NCBI GenBank assembly: GCA_035707965.1
Contig: DASSTJ010000154.1
Span: 1 to 42,242 of the forward strand
Direction: 5' to 3'
Source of the DNA: DASSTJ01 sp035707965
GTDB lineage: Bacteria; Actinomycetota; Actinomycetes; Actinomycetales; Angustibacteraceae
Length of the DNA: 42,242 nt
This document shows, piece after piece, positions 1-5,270 of this stretch. Within the stretch, counting starts at the first letter, position 1, and each line of letters opens with the position of its first letter. The notes below the pieces were generated by a model. That model was not told the DNA's origin. It did not search any database and was given only the letters and a program-made list of their open reading frames with translations. A program made the position numbers and the translations under genes.

Positions 1-44
1 CAATCTTGGTCGCAACCCACGCTTTTGCAGAGGCGGGTTTCGCT

Positions 45-680
45 TCAGCCCAGCTCGGCGCTTGGATGGTATCGCTTGACTAGGTGAAGCTTGTTCTTGT
101 CGGTGTGGTGCATCTCCTCGCCGGTCGCGGCGAGCCGCAGCAGCAGGTCGGAGACGTAGCTCATCGTGCCGTCGCTGTTGAAGGTGAAGCTGCTGGTGAA
201 GTTCTTGATCTCCGCGCGCTCCATCAGGTACCGGTTCTGCAGGATGCCGTAGGAGGGGTCACCGGGCTTCGCGTCGAAGTGGAGCACCCGGTCGCCGAGC
301 TGCGCGTCGCTGCCCGCGAGGATCGCGATGCCACGCCCGAAGACGACGTTGCGCATGACCTGACCGTTCGCCTTGTCCCACAGCAGGAAGCCGATCTCGT
401 CGTGGAACGGGTCCATGGCCTCCTCGCCGTGCCGCCACGCCGTCATGCTGTAGCTCAGACCCCACAGGACCTGCCGGCCGTTCTCCTGGATGGGGATCGG
501 CGTGAAGACCGCCTTCTCGAAGTAGGTGGTCTGGCTCGTCTCGTCGTCCTGGTTGTGGTAGGAGAGATCGATGCCGACGTCCCCCTCCCACTCACCCACG
601 AGGGGTGTCAACGGCCCGAGCTTCTGAGGCCCGGAGACGGCGGTGCGACCGGTGACGGGGTTGCTGGCGACAGTGCTCAT
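45..680 (-). CDS. Heme-binding beta-barrel (FABP/nitrobindin-like) protein
   Basis: Protein of 211 residues. Near the N-terminus it has LGPLTPLVGEWEGD, the LxPLxGxWxGxG-type opening of the THAP4/nitrobindin heme-binding beta-barrel family. Alternating strand-like segments follow (DEIGFLLWD, RGIAILAGSD, SSFTFNSDGTMSYVSDLLL). Family members bind heme in a small ten-stranded barrel and some isomerise peroxynitrite. This protein is longer than the usual 160-190 residues and diverges in the middle, so the heme ligand cannot be assigned. No signal peptide or membrane segment is seen, so it is probably cytoplasmic. The ATG at 680 was chosen; an in-frame GTG lies three codons upstream at 689 with a GAAGA-like site before it. 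The gene is the last on its strand in the window and is separate from the methyltransferase upstream. Family call is moderate; function is inferred. Confidence 0.6.
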   Translation of the reverse strand: MSTVASNPVTGRTAVSGPQKLGPLTPLVGEWEGDVGIDLSYHNQDDETSQTTYFEKAVFTPIPIQENGRQVLWGLSYSMTAWRHGEEAMDPFHDEIGFLLWDKANGQVMRNVVFGRGIAILAGSDAQLGDRVLHFDAKPGDPSYGILQNRYLMERAEIKNFTSSFTFNSDGTMSYVSDLLLRLAATGEEMHHTDKNKLHLVKRYHPSAELG

Positions 681-766
681 GGTCTCCACTCTTCGAGCTC
701 GATGACGGTGGCGCCGGCTGGCTGCCCGCGCGCCGTCCTTGTCTTGAACGGGTCCAGTTCACCTTC

Positions 767-1822
767 TCACGAGTGAGGCGTCCCGCGGCCGCGCGTCCCC
801 CAGGTGAGCGCGTGCACCGGGGTGAGCGTGCAGCTGGCGACGTCGACGAACCCGTGTCGGGCGAGCAGGTCGTCGTACCGGCTGCGGGGGACCAGCTGGT
901 CGTCGATCTGGGCCTCGAAGAACTGGATGCCCGCCATGATGCGGCCGGGCACGGTCCGCAGGCCGTCGTCGGTGTCGGGGAACGGGAAGTCCGAGACCAC
1001 GAACGTGCCGCCGGGGGCGAGCGCCTCGTAGACGCGCTCGGTGGCACGGTCGATGTCCCGACACTCGTGCATCGAGATGTTGTTGACGACGACGTCCACC
1101 GGCTCGTCGACCTGCAGGTCCTCCACCGTGCTGTGGACGAGTGTCACGCGGCCGGCCAGGCCGGCGTCCTGCAGTCGTCGGGCTGCGAGATCGAGGCTGT
1201 GCTGGTCACCGTCGACGCCGACCACCGTCGCCGCCGGATACGTCTCGGCCAGCCGCTGCAGCCCCGACCCGGCGCCGCAGGCCATGTCGAGCACCCGGCC
1301 CCCGCCGCGCAGCTGCTCGTCCACGTCCGGCACCGCCGCGAGACCGCCCGGCACGAGCCGCAGGTAGAACGGTGTGCCGGTGCCGCAGACGCTGGCGATC
1401 CAGTCGTGGCTGCACCGGTCCCACCAGAGTCGTTCCCCGCTGGCCAGCTCGTCGTCGAAGCGCTGGAACATCTCCGGCTGCTCGAAGACCCGGAACAGGC
1501 CGCCGACGAACGCCGGGGATCCCGTGTCCAGCAGCAGGGTCGCCATGTGAGGGGCGGCGCGGAACCCGTCGTCCGTCCGGTCGAGGACGCCGGCCGCGAG
1601 GCCGGCCTGGCACCAGACGCCCACGTAGAACGGGTCGAGGTCCAGCCGCTCGGCGAGGGCGTCGGCGCTCAGGCCGAGCTCGCCGGCGTCGGCGAGCGCC
1701 GCCACGAGACCGTGTCGCAGTCCCATCGCGATCGTGCGCGCGCACACGTATCCGGCTGCGTGGCCGAGCAGGACGGGAGCCTGGTCCTGCAGGGTAGGTG
1801 GGGAGACCACCATCGTTGTCAT
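767..1822 (-). CDS. SAM-dependent class I methyltransferase
   Basis: Protein of 351 residues. The N-terminal part (about residues 15-75) is a winged-helix-like segment (LSADALAERLDLDPFYVGVW), as in many small-molecule O-/C-methyltransferases that dimerise through this domain. The SAM-binding motif I is VLDMACGAGSGLQRLAE, followed by the acidic strand VVGVDGD, and the late motif GGTFVVSDFPFPDT marks the end of the Rossmann core. The substrate is unknown. The ATG at 1822 is well supported by GGAGGTG five bases upstream; an upstream GTG extension lacks such a site. It is divergent from an HxlR-type regulator starting at 2002, which suggests that regulator controls it. Confidence 0.8.
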   Translation of the reverse strand: MTTMVVSPPTLQDQAPVLLGHAAGYVCARTIAMGLRHGLVAALADAGELGLSADALAERLDLDPFYVGVWCQAGLAAGVLDRTDDGFRAAPHMATLLLDTGSPAFVGGLFRVFEQPEMFQRFDDELASGERLWWDRCSHDWIASVCGTGTPFYLRLVPGGLAAVPDVDEQLRGGGRVLDMACGAGSGLQRLAETYPAATVVGVDGDQHSLDLAARRLQDAGLAGRVTLVHSTVEDLQVDEPVDVVVNNISMHECRDIDRATERVYEALAPGGTFVVSDFPFPDTDDGLRTVPGRIMAGIQFFEAQIDDQLVPRSRYDDLLARHGFVDVASCTLTPVHALTWGTRGRGTPHS

Positions 1823-2001
1823 GAGGACACCTCCAGGGTCGTGAGGTCGACGAGCGTCGATGCGGCCAGCGTCGGTGCAGGTGAGGTCCGTCCTCCAGTC
1901 CCTCATCTGTACCGGCGGCGGTTCTGGATGTGTACTGGACCCCCGTGCAGCGTCGGGTTGGCAGTTCCTCGCCCGACCGAGCGGAGCGAGGCGAGGTGCC
2001 C
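1823..2001. promoter_or_regulatory. Divergent promoter region, methyltransferase / HxlR regulator
   Basis: This 179-base gap separates two divergently transcribed genes and must hold both promoters. It contains a direct repeat TGTACCGG (1908-1915) and TGTACTGG (1931-1938), 23 bases apart, each with the self-complementary core GTAC. These are candidate binding half-sites for the HxlR protein by position only. No confident -35/-10 pair was identified. Confidence 0.35.
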
Positions 2002-2691
2002 ATGCCCGGATACGGCCAGTTCTGCCCTGTGGCCAAGGCCATGGAGGTCCTGGACGAGCGCTGGACCATGCTCGTCGTGCGCGAGCTGTTGTCCGGCAGC
2101 TCGCACTTCAACGAGCTGCGACGTGGCGTGCCGAAGATGTCGCCGGCCCTGCTCTCGAAACGGCTGCGCAGTCTCACGCGGGTCGGCATCGTCGAGCGTG
2201 ACGACAGCGAGAACCGCGTGAGCTACCGGCTGACGCAGCGTGGTGAGGAGCTGGGCGAGGTCGTGGAGGCGCTCGGTGCCTGGGGCATCCGCTGGATCGG
2301 TGACCTCGGGGACGCCGACCTCGACCCGCACCTGCTGCTGTGGGACATGCGCCGCCGGATGAACCTGGCCGCCATGCCGCGCGGCCGCACCGTGGTCGGC
2401 ATCGAGTTCGACGACGTCGCTGCGGACGTCTCCCGCTGGTGGCTCGTGGCTGACGAGGACGTCGCCATCTGCGACGACGACCCGGGCTTCCCGGTCGCAG
2501 TGACGCTGCGCACCTCGCTGCGGACGCTGACGTCGCTCTGGCGTGGCGACCAGTCGTGGGACCAGGCGCTGCGCACCGGGTCGGTGACGCTGCTGGGGCC
2601 GACCGACGTCCGCCGCCAGCTGCCCTCGTGGCTCGGCTGCAGCGCGTTCGCCCCGGTGCCTCGCCCTGTCGGCACGGTGCACCAGACGTGA
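2002..2691 (+). CDS. HxlR-family transcriptional regulator with C-terminal SCP2-like domain
   Basis: Protein of 229 residues. Residues 1-95 are a MarR/HxlR winged helix: CPVAKAMEVLDERWTMLVVREL, then SHFNELRRGVPKMSPALLSKRLRSL and the wing around SYRLTQRG. The cysteine near position 8 is the one many HxlR proteins use for redox sensing. The C-terminal half (about 125-229) resembles the SCP2/sterol-carrier-like domain found on some actinobacterial HxlR proteins, which may bind a hydrophobic ligand. The ATG at 2002 is preceded by GAGG. Its likely target is the divergent methyltransferase. The stop overlaps the putative GTG start of the next gene. Confidence 0.82.
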   Translation: MPGYGQFCPVAKAMEVLDERWTMLVVRELLSGSSHFNELRRGVPKMSPALLSKRLRSLTRVGIVERDDSENRVSYRLTQRGEELGEVVEALGAWGIRWIGDLGDADLDPHLLLWDMRRRMNLAAMPRGRTVVGIEFDDVAADVSRWWLVADEDVAICDDDPGFPVAVTLRTSLRTLTSLWRGDQSWDQALRTGSVTLLGPTDVRRQLPSWLGCSAFAPVPRPVGTVHQT

Positions 2692-2714
2692 ATGCCAACG
2701 ACGTGAATGCCAAC
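2685..2714 (+). repeat. 15-bp tandem duplication spanning the yrdB start codon
   Basis: GACGTGAATGCCAAC occurs twice head-to-tail (2685-2699 and 2700-2714). The first copy contains the hxlR stop codon and both copies contain an in-frame GTG for the next gene, so the start codon itself is duplicated. Confidence 0.9.
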
Positions 2715-3215
2715 GATGCCGTGGCCTTCCTGGTGGAGGTCGCCGTCGTCGGGCTGCTGGCGGTCGCCGGCTTCCGTTACGACGGGTCGTCCGTCGGCGC
2801 CGTGGCTCTGGGCGTCGGGCTGCCCGCGGCGGCGGTGGTGCTGTGGGGCGCGTTCGCCGCGCCCCGAGCACGGGTGCAGAGCGGGCTCCTCCGTCTGCTG
2901 GTCAAGCTGGTGGTGCTCGGCGCCGGGGTGGTGGCGGGGTTCGTCGTCCTGCCCGCGGCGTGGGCGACGGTGTTCGCGGTCGTCGTCGCGGCGAACCTGC
3001 TCCTGATGTACGTCGGGCCGTTCGCGCGACGTCCGGGGCCGCCGCGCGCCAGCGGTGAGCAGCCGCCCGCACGTCGGGCCGGCCGAGCGCTCGTGTGGCA
3101 GCGAGCGACCGTCGGCCCAGGGTCCGGGGGAGGCCGCTCGGCAGCCGGTGACGGGCGACGCTCAAGATCTGAGCCGGTCCTGACGACAGGGAGACGTGAG
3201 CTCACCACAGCCTGA
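2688..3215 (+). CDS. YrdB-family (DUF2568) membrane protein with C-terminal tail
   Basis: About 175 residues. Four hydrophobic segments occur in the first 105 residues and the DUF2568 signature WGAFAAPRARV is present, so this is a YrdB-like small integral membrane protein of unknown function. After the last membrane segment there is a roughly 65-residue Arg/Gly/Ala-rich tail that the family normally lacks; it may be real or may mean the stop was lost late in evolution. The start is uncertain: GTG at 2688 overlaps the hxlR stop, and a second GTG at 2703 lies in an exact 15-base duplication of the start region. No good ribosome-binding site is seen, so translation is probably coupled to hxlR. 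Confidence 0.65.
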   Translation: MNANDVNANDAVAFLVEVAVVGLLAVAGFRYDGSSVGAVALGVGLPAAAVVLWGAFAAPRARVQSGLLRLLVKLVVLGAGVVAGFVVLPAAWATVFAVVVAANLLLMYVGPFARRPGPPRASGEQPPARRAGRALVWQRATVGPGSGGGRSAAGDGRRSRSEPVLTTGRRELTTA

Positions 3216-3228
3216 GGAACGTCAGGCC

Positions 3229-4143
3229 ATGTCACGACGCCCCCGCGCGGTCGATGCGGCGGCCGTCGTCCTCATGGCTGTCGGTGCCGCCCTCGTGATC
3301 GCGACCGGCGATCCCGGCTGGACGTCGCTCGCCGCAGTGGGTGCTGCTGCGCTCGGTCTCGGCGGCCTGCGCGGTCGGTGGATGGCAGCCCTGCTCGCGC
3401 TGCTCGGCATGGCGTGGGCGGCCGGCCTGGTCTCGGCCGTACTCGACCCGTCGCTGTGGGCGGTGCGCGACTCGGTTGCCTGGGGAGGCCAGGCGATGGC
3501 GCTCGGCCTCGGCGCGGCGCTCGCGCTGGTGGCCGTCCGACGTGCCACCGCGAACCGGCGCGAGGTGCAGCGGGCGCTGGAGTTCGCCCAGGACGCCACC
3601 GTCCACGACCCACTGACCGACCTCGCGAACCGCAAGGGGCTCGACCTGCTCGGCGACCAGATCCTCGAGTCCGCCCGACGCCGAGGCGACGCCGTCTACT
3701 GCATCTTCGTGGACGTTGACGGGCTCGGTCGGGTATCGGGTCGCCTCGGCCAGTCGGGTGTCGACGAGGTGCTGCTCACAGTGGCTGACGCGCTTCGCCG
3801 CACCACCCGCAAGACGGATGCGGTGGCTCGTTGGGGTGACGGCGAGTTCGTCGTGATCGGCCCAGGCACCGGGCTGGCGCCGCAGGAGATGGAGCGCCGG
3901 ATCCGCGCTCAGTGCAGCGAGCACTCCACGATCGACCGCACGATCTGGCACGCCCGGGTCAGCGCGGGTGGCGCCGTGCTCGAGCCGTGGGACGACGGGT
4001 CGATCGAGTCCCTGCTGCGCCAGGCCAACCGCGAGATGCACCTGCGCCGGGCGCTGCGGCGCGAGGCGGGCGTCCCCGCGTACCAGCCGACCCGGCTCGA
4101 CCCGAGCCCTCAGCCGCCGCAGCCGCGCCAGCTGAACGAGTAG
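3229..4143 (+). CDS. Membrane-anchored GGDEF-domain protein, degenerate signature
   Basis: About 304 residues. The N-terminal 110 residues hold three to four hydrophobic helices, followed by a GGDEF-type domain (about 125-275): HDPLTDLANRKGLDLL, then the metal-binding DVDGLGRV, then the active-site loop. That loop reads RWGDGEF rather than RxGGDEF, and the C-terminal region reads MHLRRALRR instead of the usual MYxAK, so diguanylate cyclase activity is doubtful. It may act as a GTP or c-di-GMP sensor. No EAL domain follows. The ATG at 3229 has GAGGA about ten bases upstream; a GTG at 3196 is an alternative that would overlap the yrdB tail. Confidence 0.75.
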   Translation: MSRRPRAVDAAAVVLMAVGAALVIATGDPGWTSLAAVGAAALGLGGLRGRWMAALLALLGMAWAAGLVSAVLDPSLWAVRDSVAWGGQAMALGLGAALALVAVRRATANRREVQRALEFAQDATVHDPLTDLANRKGLDLLGDQILESARRRGDAVYCIFVDVDGLGRVSGRLGQSGVDEVLLTVADALRRTTRKTDAVARWGDGEFVVIGPGTGLAPQEMERRIRAQCSEHSTIDRTIWHARVSAGGAVLEPWDDGSIESLLRQANREMHLRRALRREAGVPAYQPTRLDPSPQPPQPRQLNE

Positions 4144-4162
4144 CCGCACGGCTCGTGCGAGA

Positions 4163-4168
4163 TACCGT
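4163..4168 (+). promoter_or_regulatory. -10 box for leaderless octT-like gene
   Basis: TACCGT lies exactly six bases before the GTG start at 4175, placing the expected transcription start on the start codon. No Shine-Dalgarno sequence is present. Confidence 0.5.
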
Positions 4169-4174
4169 GCGCCG

Positions 4175-4900
4175 GTGACCACGGTGATCGACGGGCGGCT
4201 GCTGGTCCTCGGCGACTCGCTGACCTACCACGGTCCCGCCGGCCCCGAGCTCACGACCGAGCGTCGGCTGTGGCCGAACCTCGTGGCCGAGCGGCTCGGG
4301 ACGCGCACCGACCTGGTGGCCCGTCAGGGCTGGACCGCCCGGGACGTCTGGTGGGCCGTGACGAAGGACCCGGTGGTCTGGTCGGTGCTGCTGCCGCGCG
4401 CGGGAGCGCTGGTGATCGCCGTGGGTGGGATGGACGCGCTGCCCGCCAGCATCCCGACCTACCTGCGCGAGGGCATCGCCTACGTGCGACCGGGTCCGCT
4501 GCGCCGCCGGGTGCGACGCACCTACCGCCGGGCCCACCCTCGGGTGGCAGCGTTGTGGGGAGGCCGGCTCAGGGTGCTGCCGCAGTCCGCCACCGACCAC
4601 TACCTGAGCCGGGTCGTCAACGGCGTGCGGCACTACCGGCCCGACCTGCCTGTCGTCGCGCTCACCCCGCCGCCCTGGCGGTCGGCGGACTACCCGCCGC
4701 ACCGGACGCACCGACCCTCTCTCGTCGCCGCTCGGTCCTGGGCCGACCGCGAGGGCGTCAGACTCGCGGACGTCGAGGCTGTGGTGCGAGCCATGCACGA
4801 TCGCGACGCCGGCAACGCCGACGGCCTGCACTGGGACTGGTCGACGCACGCGGCCGTCGCCGACGTCGTCACCCAAGCGCTGACGCCCCCCAGCTTCTGA
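4175..4900 (+). CDS. octT: SGNH hydrolase, probable diglucosylglycerate octanoyltransferase
   Basis: Protein of 241 residues. Block I is LVLGDSLT, with Ser15 as the likely nucleophile; a block III-like GGMDALP occurs near 87; and DGLHWDW near the C-terminus carries the catalytic His. There is no signal peptide, so it is cytoplasmic. In actinobacteria an SGNH enzyme at this position, upstream of leuS/degV/comEA, is OctT (Rv2418c in M. tuberculosis), which octanoylates diglucosylglycerate during methylglucose lipopolysaccharide synthesis. The assignment rests on family and synteny. The usual partners gpgP, rsfS and nadD are not upstream here; a GGDEF gene is. The start is GTG with a TACCGT -10 box six bases upstream. 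The stop codon is buried in a long hairpin. Confidence 0.7.
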   Translation: MTTVIDGRLLVLGDSLTYHGPAGPELTTERRLWPNLVAERLGTRTDLVARQGWTARDVWWAVTKDPVVWSVLLPRAGALVIAVGGMDALPASIPTYLREGIAYVRPGPLRRRVRRTYRRAHPRVAALWGGRLRVLPQSATDHYLSRVVNGVRHYRPDLPVVALTPPPWRSADYPPHRTHRPSLVAARSWADREGVRLADVEAVVRAMHDRDAGNADGLHWDWSTHAAVADVVTQALTPPSF

Positions 4901-4950
4901 TGCGTTTGCCACCGGTCTGCCCCGGCGGAGGGGTGGCAAACCCATCAGAA
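4895..4950 (+). terminator. Long hairpin terminator overlapping the octT stop codon
   Basis: Left arm TTCTGATGCGTTTGCCACC (4895-4913) pairs with 4932-4950 over 19 bases with one mismatch, around an 18-base loop. The octT stop TGA (4898-4900) is inside the left arm. No U-tract follows, as is common in actinobacteria. It insulates octT from the leuS promoter. Confidence 0.8.
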
Positions 4951-4969
4951 GTCCGACGGTGGGCTGCGG

Positions 4970-4975
4970 TAGCCT
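4970..4975 (+). promoter_or_regulatory. -10 box of leuS leader transcript
   Basis: TAGCCT sits six bases before the leader-peptide GTG (4982). An inverted repeat AGCCTGGCT (4971-4979) / AGCCAGGCT (4987-4995) overlaps it and could be an operator or chance. There is no convincing -35. Confidence 0.5.
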
Positions 4976-4981
4976 GGCTCC

Positions 4982-5017
4982 GTGCGAGCCAGGCTGCTCC
5001 TTAGCCGGCCGCGCTGA
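4982..5017 (+). CDS. Leucine-rich leader peptide upstream of leuS
   Basis: An 11-codon ORF starting with GTG encodes MRARLLLSRPR and ends with TGA (5015-5017). It has three consecutive Leu codons (CTG CTC CTT, 4994-5002), including CTT, which should be rare in such a GC-rich genome. It sits in the 5' leader of leucyl-tRNA synthetase and its stop lies in the left arm of a 10-bp stem. This is the layout of ribosome-mediated attenuation: stalling at Leu codons when charged tRNA-Leu is scarce would favour the 5009-5064 stem over the 5060-5074 hairpin. The start would be leaderless, six bases after TAGCCT. Being so short, it could be coincidental, but position, codons and hairpins agree. Confidence 0.6.
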   Translation: MRARLLLSRPR

Positions 5018-5270
5018 CCGACGAACGGGCCCGCCCGCCGGGATCGGAGCCCGCGTCAGCGCGGCTGAACCGCGTGCGCCCGCACGACCTTGCGCACCAA
5101 AGGCCCCGGCGTCCGTGCCGAAGCCCGCACCCCGTCGTCCGCCCCTCGACGTCGACCGCCGACCCGTCGCCGCTCGACCCGCCGCAGCGACGTGCGCGGG
5201 TGCGCCGCACCACCCCCGGCGCCGGACGACGACACCGAGACGACATCAGACGACAGCGAACGGGACGACG

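Larger units (their letters stand above)
4951..5270 (+). promoter_or_regulatory. leuS leader region with attenuator-like hairpins
   Basis: The 320-base stretch before leuS contains a -10 box TAGCCT (4970-4975), a short leader ORF (4982-5017) and alternative hairpins. CCGCGCTGAC (5009-5018) pairs perfectly with GTCAGCGCGG (5055-5064), enclosing a nested CGGGC/GCCCG stem. The right arm can instead form CGCGG (5060-5064) with CCGCG (5070-5074). The leader-peptide stop codon lies in the first arm, so ribosome position would choose between the two folds. The rest (5075-5270) is C-rich with no further element that I can name. No T-box consensus and no tRNA gene is seen. Confidence 0.55.

Noticed and set aside
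1..44. Terminator of the first minus-strand gene (AACCCGC/GTGGGTT)
   Set aside because: Only seven weak pairs including a wobble; too short to support.
4951..5270. T-box riboswitch or tRNA gene before leuS
   Set aside because: No AGGGTGGNACCGCG-type T-box core and no tRNA cloverleaf or TTCGA-type T-loop was found; the leader-peptide explanation fits better.
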